A stretch of 64,000 nucleotides of DNA from Euglena gracilis (GCA_039621445.1 CP154956.1:33019437-33083436), one strand, 5' to 3'; positions 1 to 9,790 are shown, counted from the stretch's first letter. Notes: generated by a model from the letters alone, not told the origin. A program made the numbers and translations.

Positions 1-474
1 TGGTGTGGGGGAAGGGAGTGTGGGGAGTGCATTGCAAACGGTACCAATTTTGTCCAGCATACGTTGAGAGAAACTGACTGGAGAACAGAAAATTGGGTGT
101 GCCCCGAAGCTATTGGTTCTGATGTGAAGCCGGTGGCCCCGTTACATGGTTTCAACAACTGTGTCCAATGTGCTGTATCAACAGGAAGGTACCACAAATG
201 AACAAACTGGCAACCACTTTATGCAATTTTTATGATTAAATTTGGTGCTATTTGGCCCAAAAATTGATCCAAGTCATCAAATTCGGGGGAGAATCTGGGA
301 ATCCACTCCCCAACTTACCAGTTTCTGCGAAAATTGAAACAAGGGAAGGGAGAAGTTGGGTGAGAATTATCGATTTGAAGCCATCCGGTGGCAATGTATC
401 TTTGATGTGTATATTTTCAGATTTTCAGTCCCATTTGCTTTTTCATTTCCTCGAATTTGGGCAGCGCTTGTTTT
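1..474. other. No feature recognised
   Basis: This stretch shows no coding signature, repeat structure or RNA gene that I can support. Open frames here are short and use non-ATG starts. Confidence 0.5.
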
Positions 475-660
475 TAGGAACAGGGTTAGGATTAGGATTG
501 TTGAGAGGTGGGCACATTAAGGGACAAAGCTCAGGCCGGAAGTAAGGTCCCCGTTTGGAAGATTTTTTTTTCGGTTGCACTTTTGGCTGGATCCTTCCAA
601 AATTTGGTCTGAATTCTGCCTGATTTGTTGCGAAATGGAGCCAAACTTGTTCCGAAGTTC
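475..660 (+). repeat. Dispersed repeat, copy 1 (partner near 48.4 kb)
   Basis: The stretch carries a run of TTAGG-like units (GGGTTAGGATTAGGATTG), then GGGACAA-AGCTCAGGCCGGAAGT, then a TCCCC-TTTGGAAGATTTTT block. The same order of blocks recurs at about 48410-48530. This is an ancient interspersed repeat of unknown class. No coding capacity is seen. Confidence 0.45.
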
Positions 661-715
661 CCAAATGTGGGATGCCGTTGGAAGGCTGGCTGTAACCCAG
701 GGGGGGGGGAATCCG

Positions 716-800
716 CTGCGCATTTTTGCGCATTTTTTTTGCGCATTTTTGTCAATTTTTCAAAAATGCGCATTTTTGCGCATTTTTTTTTGCACATTTT
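716..800 (+). repeat. GCGCATTTTT tandem tract
   Basis: The decamer-like unit GCGCATTTTT is repeated with variable T runs, and its inverted form AAAAATGCGC lies in the middle. A second tract of the same unit lies at 1273-1345. This is low-complexity sequence with no gene. Confidence 0.6.
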
Positions 801-1272
801 TCCGTTTTCCCACTTTTTTTTATACACTTTTTGGAGGCATTTTGTCCATTTTGTCCATGTTGTCCACATTGTCTATATGTCAAAAACAAACTTGACATTG
901 GCGTTCTTCAACACCTTTCTTCAACACCAACCAAACCACATGCTCACCGAATTTTGCCCACGTTCAACTAACCCATTTCAAAACCAACGAACCCATTTCC
1001 GCACTTTTTCCACCCAAGGGACCCGCCTCAAGAAAAAACCCTTGGGTGATGAGGTGTGGGTATTCATCTAATGATGATGAGGACTGGTCACAAAAGTAAG
1101 GGGCACCATGGCTGACATTGTTGGTTATGGTGAACAGAGCCTTGCTCGTGCATTTTTTTTTTTTTTGACCAAAAATGCCTTCATTTCAGCTGTTTTTGGT
1201 GATTTTGGTTTAATTTTGGGCTTATTGTTGGAAATTTTTCTAACTCCTTTTTCCCTTAGGAATGTACAAACT
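801..1272. other. No feature recognised
   Basis: Low-complexity T-rich sequence followed by mixed sequence. Overlapping open frames exist in several phases, but none has a coherent protein signature. Confidence 0.4.
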
Positions 1273-1345
1273 CAGCGCATTTTTGGGGGCATTTTTTTGC
1301 GCATTTTTGCGCATTTGCGCATTTCCGAGGGCCGTCCAGCGCATT
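1273..1345 (+). repeat. GCGCATTTTT tandem tract, second copy
   Basis: This tract uses the same unit as at 716-800, ending in GCGCATTTGCGCATTT. The ending resembles the GCGCAAAT core of the foldback cluster at 61.8-63.7 kb, but relatedness is not shown. Confidence 0.5.
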
Positions 1346-1699
1346 CCCCCCTGCTGTAACCTTGATCATTTTTTTAAAAAAATATCCCCAACTTCCCTGG
1401 AAAGTGGGAACTGCCAAACAACCCCCCTCCCCTCAAGAGTCCCCGCAGGCCCTTTGGGTGCTCCGAGCCATATATATGTGTTATATTACATACGTCTGCA
1501 TACAATCTGATGTATGCATTAATTTGCTTTTGGCGACGCCATGTTGTCCAAAGGAATTCTGCAGCAACCACCATCTAAATAAGCCCCGTCCATCCCTGCT
1601 GCCGCCCCAGCCGACCTTGAATGGTCTTTGCACCGTCTCGCACAACTATCCCCCTCCTCCCATCCCCCTCCTGTCCCCAGCACCTCCCCAGCCAGGGGT

Positions 1700-1970
1700 T
1701 TTTTTAGTCGTGGACCCCCGGGGGGGGGAGGGGGGGTAGGGTGGGTGGGTCCGGCCGAGCCCCCCCCCCGGGGGGGGGGTCCCCCCGGAGGGGGGTGGGA
1801 TATACTTTTCGGCGCCGCAGGCGCCGAAAAATTTCTATTTTTAGCACTTTTCGCGATTTTTCGGCCATTTTTTTTTTGTGGGTCCCCCGGGACCCCCCCC
1901 CCCTGGGTGGCACCCCCCCCCCGGGGGGGGGGGGGCCCCCCTCCCCCCCCGGTCTTAAAAAAACCCCTGT
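1700..1970. repeat. G/C-tract repeat with GGCGC hairpin
   Basis: Alternating runs of 8-12 C and 8-12 G face each other as inverted blocks. Among them, at 1806-1830, is a perfect hairpin TTTTCGGCGCC-GCA-GGCGCCGAAAA. The same arrangement (C run, G run, GGCGC hairpin, A/T run) recurs many times in the window. It probably belongs to a mobile or amplified repeat family. No coding potential is seen. Confidence 0.65.
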
Positions 1971-2680
1971 CCCCAGCGTTTGCTAACCCATCATGCCTAA
2001 TCCTCAGTCCTGAGGGACCCACCTCTTTGGTGTGGTCCCTCGCTTTGTGTTTGTGCTGTGTGCCTGGTTAGGGAACTGATCAATTTTTAGCAGATTTAGC
2101 AGATTTAGATCCCCAGCCGATTCCCCCCCCCCCCATATGGTGACGGTTTGGTGGTGTTTGTTGTTGTCCTTGTGCTCATTGGGGTGGGGGGGGTCCCAGC
2201 CCGCTTTGGGTTATGGGACAAAATTTGGTAGAAACCCAATGAAACATTCTCAAAGATAATTGTTCGAGAATTCAATTGATTAAACCCTCAGTGATGCATT
2301 CCGAAAGGGCTTTGGAAGGACCATTTTTTGGGTAATTGTCAAGGTTTTAAAAGTGCTGGAAGGGTTTATTTTGTAAAATGCAATGCGTTGCCCAAAACAC
2401 CATGATTTTATACTCCCCCCTGTGTTCAACAATCCCCCCTGTTCGAATCGCAACATTTTTATCGTTTCAGTGTTTGTTGGACATGGGCAATATGTGCTAT
2501 TTATAAATTTACAACACAAGGCAACAAAAAATGTACAATTAAATTCTCTTTGCCTCAGGTCTTAGTCCAACCCAGCTACATTGACGACTGTCAGGTGCGA
2601 TTCTCGCCGATCAGTGGAAGCAGCAGCAGCCAGGGTTTGATGGAAGGAAGGAGTGTGTCACATCTTTTGGTAGGCGGGGA
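1971..2680. other. No feature recognised
   Basis: Mixed sequence with a few C runs. No supported gene, RNA or repeat. Confidence 0.4.
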
Positions 2681-2825
2681 GGTGTCGCCCTCCAACCATA
2701 GGGGGAGGATCCGGACCACCTCCCCACCTGCCGGGAGGGGTGGACCGACCCCGGGGGTGGTGCCTGACCCCAAAAGGTCAAATTTTTCCTTCTGACGCTT
2801 TGCGCAATTTTTTTGGTGCACATTT
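2681..2825. repeat. G/C-tract repeat, weak copy
   Basis: Facing blocks of G and C (GGATCCGGACCACCTCCCC and similar) are followed by a degenerate GACGCTTTGCGC hairpin and a T run. The order of elements matches the better copies at 16.6, 19.5 and 49.3 kb. Confidence 0.5.
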
Positions 2826-3473
2826 ATTTTGTGAGAAAGTGCCCAAAGTTGCATTTTTGGGTTTTCCAGGGGATTAGGTTAAATTGGCTCATTTTGGCCA
2901 TACCACAGTTTACAGTGCGAACAAAAATTACAGGAGGCAAAAATTGCAGGGAAAATAGCATCTGAGTGTGCAAATAATTATGGGAAATTTCAAAAGGGCA
3001 ACTCAAGATTCCAAAGAAACTGGTCAAAAAATGAATTTCTGGTAGTTATTTTTGTGGGTTTTCATTTTAAAATAGATAGACAACATTACGTAATCCCATC
3101 TTTTTGTTTTTGAAACCTGAACAATTTGAGAGTGCCCTTCCCAAAGGACGTAGGAAAGGCTGGACAAAAATCACAAGAAGAAAAATCATGGGAAAATTGG
3201 GGTGTTTTCCAATAATGATTTTTATCTCCTGTAATTTTTGTCCACACCGTGGGTGGGGGATATCAATGTCCCCAGGGGGGAGGAAATTGATATCCGCAGT
3301 TTTTCTGCAATTTCCGCAATTTACCGCAATTCTCTGCAATTTTCCTCAATTTTTCCGCAGTTTTTTTCCTTTTCCTCAATTTTTCCGCATGAACCTGAGG
3401 TGGAAGGTGAAATGAGTTCGGGCCATTCCTTGGACGTTTCACAAGGGAAACCAGGTGCTTTCCCCGCCATTTT
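2826..3473. other. AT-rich stretch with CGCAATTT units
   Basis: At 3295-3390 a short irregular unit (TCCGCAATTT and variants) is repeated about eight times. The rest is unremarkable AT-rich sequence with no supported gene. Confidence 0.4.
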
Positions 3474-3653
3474 GTTGCAAATTTGCCAAAAGTTACCAAA
3501 TTTAACAAATTTTGATGAAATTCAGCAATTTCTGGGCCCTTTTTTTAAAAAAAGGGTTTTCCCGTTGCAAATTTGCCAAAAGTTACCAAATTTAACAAAT
3601 TTTGATGAAATTCAGCAATTTCTGGGCCCTTTTTTTAAAAAAAGGGTTTTCCC
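3474..3653 (+). repeat. Perfect 90-bp tandem duplication
   Basis: Positions 3474-3563 and 3564-3653 are identical apart from the edges: each begins GTTGCAAATTTGCC and ends in the T7-A7-GGG-TTTTCCC block. The period of 90 is a multiple of three, so the plus-strand open frame continues through both copies. The identity points to a recent local duplication. No protein family is recognisable. Confidence 0.85.
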
Positions 3654-4229
3654 TCAACTTAAAAAAATTCCGCAGCCTGGACCAAATTTTACCTAATACC
3701 AAGGTTTTTGTCAATTTTTTTTTGCCATTTGTTGATTTTTCACCCAAGACATTCCATTTTCCACAATCATCATGTTCCCAACTTCACAAAAAACATGCTC
3801 TTGGACCTTTTTGTTGTAAAAAAAAAGTGAACAACAACTCAAAACTTGCATTCATGTTGCAAAGTGTCCAAATTTGTCAAAATTTTCAAAGTCCCCTCAA
3901 GCAGAAGTGTGCAAAATCCAAAAACCGCAATTTCCGCAATTCTTCTGCAATCTTCGAAGGCCTCAGACATCAATCCCCCCGATGCCCCTCCCCTTTCTTG
4001 ATCCCCACCTGCCCTTACATTGAGCCCTGGCAGCAGCTCTTCCCACGAGTGTTTTCGAGCAGATCAGCCACCGCCAGTCCCCTGCTCTTCCTTTTGCCGC
4101 TCTGTAATTCAAAGTCTGCTCTTGCCAGAAAGAGCAGGCTTCCATGTGCAGTGGAGGGAAGGGCGTCATTTAAGCCAAAGTTGACCCCATGTTGGGGAGG
4201 CGAAGCGACCAGGATTCTTTATGAGGAAG
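3654..4229. other. No feature recognised
   Basis: AT-rich then GC-balanced sequence. Open frames run through but look like chance frames. Confidence 0.4.
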
Positions 4230-4425
4230 CGCACACCCCCTGGGGCGCTTTTGACCCCCCGGGGGGGGGGTAGGGCTTTGGGGTAGGTGGTGCTATAGCA
4301 ACCCTGGCGCTGAAGGCGCTGGGGCCCGAAAATGACCATTTTCAAGGGAAAACTGACTGGGTCAGCAGGCACTGGGGGCCGAAACCGAACCCCCCTGGGG
4401 GGGGGGGTGCAGGGTTTTTCATAAA
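4230..4425. repeat. G/C-tract repeat with GGCGCTGAAGGCGCT hairpin
   Basis: A CCCCCC-GGGGGGGGGG block at about 4255-4270 precedes an imperfect hairpin at 4306-4320. A second C6-G10 block follows at about 4391-4408. The layout matches the family seen at 1.7, 9.2, 16.8 and 49.3 kb. Confidence 0.6.
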
Positions 4426-4812
4426 AACGTGGCACGTAAAATCTCGTATGATCACGGAAATCCATTTTTTCAAAAATCACGTAAAATCACGTATAGAAAT
4501 TTTTGTCAATGAAATTTTTTTCCTAAAATCACGTAAATCTTCCATGTGTTCCTTTCCGCCCACCTCAGGTTTGTTGGATTTCTGGAGCTCAGCAATATCG
4601 GTGTTTCTCAACACCAAAATCATTGCTCCTTCTCCTTCTTTCTTTATTTGGTGGCTTGTCTTCTTTTTTCTCCTTTTCAGATTAAATGTCTGGGTGTGAT
4701 AGTGGTGATGCTGAACCAAGGAATAACTCAAGTAAAGGAAAAGAGCAGCGAAAATGGAATTGTGGTTCAAAGGTGACACCGAACAGCTGAGCTGCTCAAT
4801 TTTTTCCAGTTA

Positions 4813-4941
4813 TGGAAGTTCGTGGCGATGCAATGTGGTGTGGTGTATGCAACGTCCCCATCGATTACAGAGAAAAGAGTACAGCTAGCAACCATTTGAA
4901 GAGTTCAAAGCACACACAGAATGCTTCAAGGAAGTTCTAAA
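4813..4941 (+). CDS. BED/CGGBP1-like zinc-finger exon (43 codons, to stop)
   Basis: From the ATG at 4813 the frame encodes a compact C2H2 finger. WCGVC supplies the two cysteines, then IDYREKST, and HLKSSKH supplies the two histidines. This spacing (C-x2-C, about 18 residues, H-x5-H) and the RKST/HLxSxKH flavour are typical of BED-type and CGGBP1-like fingers found at the N terminus of hAT transposases. A polypyrimidine tract ending TTTTTTCCAG lies just upstream, so this may be an exon entered through a splice acceptor at about 4810. The stop comes soon after the finger, so what remains is a fragment. Function is inferred from the family: DNA binding by a transposase or a domesticated derivative. 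Confidence 0.5.
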
Positions 4942-5001
4942 GTTCTAAACACAAATGGGGTGTGAACACATGAGCCCCTCACTTAAGCACTGCCCTGCTT
5001 T

Positions 5002-5119
5002 AGTTTGGCTACACTCATCGATGCCAAGTACAGGCAGGAAATGGGTCGAGCGCTACGAGAGACGGCCGTTGTGCTGTTCTGTAATGGAGATGTTGAGGGG
5101 CGTTTTTTGACCAAATAAT
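5002..5119 (+). CDS. Possible second exon after the zinc finger
   Basis: CTGCTTTAG at 4993-5001 could be a splice acceptor. The frame after it reads LATLIDAKYRQEMGRALRE and continues to FLTK and a TAA stop at about 5117. Composition is protein-like, with charged and aliphatic residues well mixed, unlike the surrounding repeats. No family is recognised. Its position just downstream of the zinc-finger exon suggests part of the same transposase remnant. The connection is a guess. Confidence 0.25.
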
Positions 5120-5459
5120 CGCCCCGACACTCTGCGTTCCACACGTCGCACGTGTCTGTGCTGAACCGCACTTGCACTCAACTGCCAGCACCACTCTGAT
5201 GCCTATGCATTGTGGCTTCTTTCTGCTTTCCAAGTTGGAGATGATGGCATATGCTGTGAAAGTGACATATTGGCATCAAAGTAGTACAATTTGCTTCGCT
5301 TTTCTGCAAAACCAGAAAAATTTTGACCCTGAAAAAATCACGTAAAATCACGTAAAACCACGTAAAACCACATAAAATCACGGATGGGATTTTGGGTTCC
5401 AATCACGTTTTTTTTGAAAAACCTTTGGGTGTGCCTGCTATGCGCAGGCACCCCATAGC

Positions 5460-5965
5460 ACCCCCCTCTCCCCTGGGTTAGTAAAAGGAGCCTGAAGGGC
5501 AGGTGGCCAGCAGCCTGTTTCCAGCCCCCTCCCCCCATCAATCATTATTTCCCGAAGGGCGGATGGATGGTAACGCTTTTTCGCTTTCACAAAAATGGGT
5601 CAAAAATACGCGAAAATGGGTCGGAAAAGGGCTAAACAGGGCAAATTTGGGGTCAAAAAAATTGATTCTTTGCACAATTTGCAGTTTTTTTGGACATTTT
5701 TGCACTTTTGATTTTTTGGTACCCGGTTCGACCCCCGTCAGGTCCAGCTCCAGCCTGGGACCCCTGTGAGGGGGGGGGGTCAGCCAGCAGCTGGGCTGTA
5801 TGGGAATCTCCGCAACCCTATGGGTGGTGGGGGGGTCGACCCTCCCCCACCCCCATCCTGGGTGGGGAGGTCCGACCCCCCATCAGGCCTTCCCGTACAG
5901 CCCTGGCCAGCAGCGTTCCTCCAGCCAGCCCAAGTTTTTCGGCCTCTGAGCTGGACCCCCTGGGG
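5460..5965. repeat. Long interspersed repeat, copy 1 (partner 11.35-12.06 kb)
   Basis: Blocks occur in the same order as at 11350-12060: a CAGCAGCC..TTTCCAGCCC block, CCCCCCATCAA, a CCGAAGGG block, about 150-200 bp of T-rich sequence, TTTTTTGGTACCCGGTTCGA, then CTCCAGCCTGGGACCCCT followed by a G run. The 11.4-kb copy is longer because simple-sequence DNA has expanded inside it. Class unknown; no coding capacity. Confidence 0.6.
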
Positions 5966-6048
5966 GGGGGGGTCCACACCTGCCATCAAGGCTGTTGATG
6001 TATTGGCTTTTTTGGCATGCCTGGCCATAGCATAGCGCAGGGTCCTGA

Positions 6049-6237
6049 GTGCAACGCAGCTGCAGTCCATTGGTGCCCTCCCCCACCCACCAGCGGAACG
6101 ACACTGAGGATTCGGAGACGCCGGTGTATGCCGATGACGAGTCGTCCACCGGCTCTTCCCCAAAAGACATGGGCTGTAGTGTGCGGCTACCTGGCGAGGT
6201 ATTCCCTGATGCCCAAGTCCAAACAACGAAATAGGCA
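6049..6237 (+). CDS. Exon-like acidic open frame, hypothetical
   Basis: The plus-strand frame contains NDTEDSETPVYADDESST and then GSSPKDMGCSVRLPGEVFPD before a stop near 6234. Acidic-serine composition and the lack of simple repeats make it more protein-like than its surroundings. There is no supported start codon, so if real it is an internal or last exon. No family is recognised, and it could be a chance frame. Confidence 0.2.
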
Positions 6238-6299
6238 TTTGCTGGAAGGATTCCCAGTCCGAGTGACCCAGCCTGACTCCAATGTCAAGCCATGAGTTT

Positions 6300-6960
6300 C
6301 CGCAACACAACGATAAAAAATTCAAAACAGCAATCACGGAAGCCCAATGTTAAAGGTGGTATGTCGTGGAACACCTCAAATTTCATCCTGGTTCGTGATT
6401 CATGATAATTCATGGCACGAACTTGTGGGAATCCCTGGAATTTGATGGTGGCAAAAAATATGTAATTTATTGCATATTTTGCAAATTTTGAAACGACCAA
6501 AAAATTGACCAGAAGTTTGGTGTCAGGAGGAAATCAGGTACAAAATACGCAATTTTCCACGTCCAAGACGTTCCTAGCAAAAAAAAATCTGAAAATGAAG
6601 GCGGGAAAAACAATAAAAAACAAAAAATTAAAATTTTTACCAAATCAATAAACACGAAAAGATGAAAAGAAAAGCATTCCCCCATACAAGCACAGGGGTT
6701 TCCCTTTAAGACAAAATAAAATCACTCTGGCTGAAGCAATTCTTCTCGGCCTTTTGCTTTGGACACAAATAATTATTCTCCCATTTATGAACGTGTCCCT
6801 CTGAAAATGGTCTTTATGTCAAGGATTAATTTCCCTCAAAGGGGAAAACAAACAGGGACAAGAGGTGATAATAACTCTCCTCCTTGCCCTTAGCTCTAGC
6901 ACAAGGCACCTCCTCCCCCTGGCATTGGTTAAAGGAAGCCTGCTCCCCAAAGTGCATGAA
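6300..6960. other. No gene; short U2 snRNA-like match and a small repeat
   Basis: At 6743-6756 there is a 14-base match to the conserved 5' end of U2 snRNA (TTCTCGGCCTTTTG), with no U2-like continuation. At about 6835-6890 the block AGGGGAAAACAAACAGGGAC and the GAG..AATA..CTC that follows resembles 15828-15875. Nothing else is supported. Confidence 0.3.
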
Positions 6961-7060
6961 ACGGGTTGCATTTTTTTTTTGTGTTAATGTGTGTTTATTT
7001 GCGATTTTTTGGCTTTTTTTTTGTCGTGTCTTTCGAGGGTCAAATTTGCGTCTCCCCAGT
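6961..7060 (+). repeat. Dispersed repeat shared with 12.84 kb
   Basis: GTGTTTATTTGCG, followed within about 40 bp by GTCTTTCGAGGGTC, occurs here and at about 12850-12890. This is a short interspersed repeat of unknown class. Confidence 0.4.
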
Positions 7061-7385
7061 GATTACCAACAGGAAAATCGAACCTGGGGAACCACAAAAG
7101 CCAGAAAGTCAGTTTGCAACCACAATGAAAGCGTGCAATATTGTTGCATAACGAGAAACAACGCACTCCATGTTGGCGTTGTGCTGCCCTGGATTGGGTT
7201 GAGGGCATTGCTTAACGAACCCAAGGGGTCCAGCTCGGAGCACAATTTTGAGCTGGCCAGGTCATTTTTGGTTCATGTTTGCCTGTTTCAGACCCACTGA
7301 GGCCTTGCAAGGGGCCATATCGTTACTGTTCAGCCGCCATTGGGTGGCTGGGCAGGAATTAAAACTCGTTGACAGGGTGCCAGAA

Positions 7386-7660
7386 AATGAGCAAAAAAAT
7401 ACCTTTTTCCTCATTTTTAAACACATTGCCCGTTTTTTGATGTTTCGGTGTTTTCCACATGAAAACTGTTTGAAGAAATCAATAAATCAAAAATGAGGAT
7501 TTTTTCGATTTATTTTCAAAAAAACACAGGGATTTTTGGCCTGGTATCCAGGCTTTTGCTGGTCCACAAAACTGAAAGTTTTCCCAGCTGGTTTTCAGTC
7601 CGAGGTAGGAGGGGGGTCCGACCCCCCCCCCCCAATGCTTCCCATCTATCCCTTGGGGGG
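7386..7660 (+). repeat. Interspersed repeat R2, copy 1 (partner 16815-17140)
   Basis: Shared blocks in the same order: AAAATGAGCAAAAAA, ATTGCCCGTTTTTTGATGT, GGTGTTTTCC, a CGATT..TTTTCAAA block, then CAGTCCGAGGTAGGAGGGGG-TCCGACCC and CTTCCCATCTATCC. Agreement over about 270 bp with gaps shows common descent. In the second copy the repeat starts directly at a GGCGC hairpin, which links this family with the G/C-tract repeats. Confidence 0.65.
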
Positions 7661-7960
7661 GGGTCAGGGTTGCACAGGAATCCCCGCAACCCCATGGGTG
7701 GGGTGGGGGGGTTCGACAACCAGGCCTTCTTGTGCTGAGCGCCGATTTTTAGTTAAAAAACTTCCCTCGGCTCCGGAGGAATTCTCTTTGTGCGAGTGCT
7801 GTGATGGGTGGGGGGGGTCGACCCCCCCACCTCCTGGGCGGGGGACCCCGCCGGGGAGGGGGGACCCGGGCCCCCCCAAAGGTGTCCCCCGCCACCCCCT
7901 GCTGTACCGAGAGGGGGGACGTCCGAACCCCACCTCCTTATATCGAACCCTGCCATTCAA
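7661..7960. repeat. G/C-tract repeat cluster
   Basis: Dense facing C and G runs end in CTCCTTATATCGAACCCTG. The same terminal block (CTTATATCGAACCCTG) is found at about 19882-19898, and inverted at about 19499-19512. It may mark one boundary of this repeat family. Confidence 0.5.
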
Positions 7961-8073
7961 CGCTCCCCAATGACAGCCAGCTTGCCCTGGGGACGGGTCG
8001 GTTTAAGTCCCAGCTGGGTCCGACACAAGAATGTTTCCCTTGAAAATGGTCGAAAGCGGGTGCTTGCTCTCTA

Positions 8074-8460
8074 AACCCTCTCCCCAAATAATAACCCCCC
8101 CCTCGGGGTTCGATTTCGCCAACCAAGTTAATACCCCCCCCCCCTAATTTTCGGGCCGATGACCCGGATTTTGCCTGAAAATGTGGGTGAAAAGTATGAT
8201 TTCTGACAATAAATCACAAAAAAATCAATCTTTCTGGATCATCTGGCCTCCAAAAAATGCAGAATATCATGAGAGAGTACACTAAATGACCCCAAAGGGG
8301 GTTTCGGGTGCTATTTTGGGTCCTGCGGGACTTCGAAAAATTTCGTAAATTTTGGGGAGCTATTACCCCCCCCCCCCAATAATGGTCCCCCCTCAGGCCG
8401 GGACTTCCGACGAAGAAATAATACCTTATCTAGTTATGGGGGGTATTATTTGGGGGGGGT
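8074..8460. mobile_element. Short inverted-repeat element M1, TA-flanked (387 bp)
   Basis: The element begins AACCCTCTCCCCAAATAATA and ends TATTATTTGGGGGGGGT, with TA on each side (8072-8073 and 8461-8462). Its core is homologous, in reverse orientation, to M3 at 49664-50032: both contain a block resembling GACTTCGAAAAATTTCG and a GATCATCTGG/CCAGAAAAATCGAT block. It has no coding capacity. Terminal inverted repeats plus a TA target fit a non-autonomous element of the Tc1/mariner type, though G/C-rich ends are unusual. Confidence 0.7.
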
Positions 8461-8559
8461 TACCACTGCCCCCCCACCTGCCCACCCACAGCTCCGTATG
8501 GGGGATGCAACCCTCTGTTTTTGAAAAAGAACCTGACTGACACAACAGCCACTGACAGA

Positions 8560-8883
8560 CCAGCTGAGTTTGGTGCAGACCCGACCATCCCGGTGGCAAT
8601 TTTGTGGCCCACTCTGCCCGCCCAGGTGCCCCGGCCCGCCGACGCCCTCCCCGGCTGCCGCAGCTTCAGCTTCGGCGCCCGCCGGGCTGCACCGCTGCTG
8701 GACACGCCGCTCTTCCGCCCCCTCTCCCGCTGTCCTGACGCCCCCCACCGCCCCACCTCCTCCCCGCTGTCCGGGGCGTCGCTGGACGTTGCCCCCCCCC
8801 CCCCCCGGCCCGGGTCGTCCAGCGCCACCCCGGCGTTGCCTCCCGCCACCACCCGGTGCTGGCTAGAGCATGGATTCACTTAA
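8560..8883 (+). CDS. GC-rich exon-like open frame, hypothetical
   Basis: This is an isolated GC-rich island in AT-richer surroundings. The plus-strand frame is open from about 8521 to a TAA at 8881, and its third positions are strongly G or C across GARRAAPLLDTPLFRPLSRC and the residues that follow. The product would be rich in proline, alanine and arginine. The minus strand is open as well, as expected for GC-rich DNA, so strand is uncertain. No domain is recognised. It may be an exon of a host gene or just a GC-rich repeat. Confidence 0.25.
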   Translation, partial: PAEFGADPTIPVAILWPTLPAQVPRPADALPGCRSFSFGARRAAPLLDTPLFRPLSRCPDAPHRPTSSPLSGASLDVAPPPPRPGSSSATPALPPATTRCWLEHGFT

Positions 8884-8884
8884 C

Positions 8885-9620
8885 ACCTGTGTGACCCCTC
8901 CCCCCCCGGGTGGGTTTTTTGAGAATGGGTGGGTGGATTGACCACAGGACCCCCCCCCCCCCGTGGGGTGGGGTGCACCATGTGTCAGTTTTTGCCCAGC
9001 CTTCAGCTGGGCCGGAAATTTTTTGCCAGCATTTTCGGCCGATTTTGGCTGGAGCAGGCAATTTAAGCACTGACCAACCCCCCCCCCCCCCGGGGGGGGT
9101 GGGTGACTGGTTTTTTCAGAGTGACTGACTGGTTTTTGGCCCGGACCCCTCCCCCCCCGGGGGGGGGGGTCGGCCAGGAGTGGGCAAAAGTGGCTTGAGT
9201 GACCCCGGCGCTGAAGGCGCCGGAAAAAATTTTTGGGCCTAAAATGGTCTAAAGTGACTGGAAAGTGGCTGTTTTTCTGAGTGGCCGACCCCCCCCCCCT
9301 GGGGGGGTAGTGACTGGCTGGTTTTTTTGAAGATAAGTGACTGACTGGTTTTTAAAAAAGTGGAGTGACCCCCCCCCCCCGGGGGTCGGTAAGCAATGGT
9401 ATGGGCTGGAGTTTGGGTGGGTGAGGGTGGGTGGTTGACCTCCCCACCAAGGTGGGGGGGGGCAGGTTTGTATGGGGGTCAGTGGCAGGGGGGGTCGCAC
9501 CCCCAAGGGGGGTAAGGTGGTAGGGGGGGGGGGTACCCCACCCCCAAGTTTTGGAAGGGGGGGTCCCCCCCTCCTCTGCAGGAGCAAAAAAAAAAAAACT
9601 TCCGGCGCTTCACGCCGGGT
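8885..9620. repeat. G/C-tract repeat cluster with two hairpins
   Basis: At least five C-run/G-run facing blocks alternate with phrases such as GTGACTGACTGGTTTTT. Hairpins lie at 9205-9223 (CCGGCGCTGAAGGCGCCGG) and about 9601-9617 (CCGGCGCTTCACGCCGG). The phrase GACTGGTTTTTGGCCCGGAC recurs at about 10590, so the unit has been copied locally. Confidence 0.65.
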
Positions 9621-9654
9621 GTGTATTTTAGGACCCTCTTAAAACTCAACATGA

Positions 9655-9790
9655 AATTTCAGCAAAATGGCCAAAATTGGCCGAAAAATGGCCGTAGTTC
9701 GGGCCAGGTGGGGAGTTGCGGAGAAATTAAAATACTGTTAGATAGGGCATTTTAATGTAGGTCTCCGGACATTTCCTTTGATTTAAGAAA
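9655..9790. repeat. Repeat R3 (related to 14.1 and 14.9 kb)
   Basis: TAGGTCTCCGGACATTTCCT plus TTGATTT here matches AGGTCTCTGGACATTTCCTT near 14905 and, inverted, AATGTCTGGAGACCTAAATT near 14130. A GCCGTAGTTCGGGCC..GGGGAGTTG block nearby is also shared, inverted, at about 14195-14215. This is an interspersed repeat associated with the satellite at 14.3-15.7 kb. Confidence 0.5.

Larger units (their letters stand above)
4430..5405 (+). mobile_element. Probable degraded hAT-like DNA transposon
   Basis: Short units AAAATCACGT are clustered at 4430-4535 and again at 5335-5405, bracketing a zinc-finger exon at 4813. Subterminal repeats flanking a BED-type zinc-finger transposase are typical of hAT elements. 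The reverse complement of these units clusters at 50560-50840. Terminal inverted repeats and an 8-bp target duplication could not be fixed by eye, so the ends are approximate and the class is an inference. Confidence 0.4.

Noticed and set aside
1519-2071. Opposed proline/glycine-rich frames up to 167 codons
   Set aside because: They are produced by facing C and G homopolymers and occur on both strands at once.
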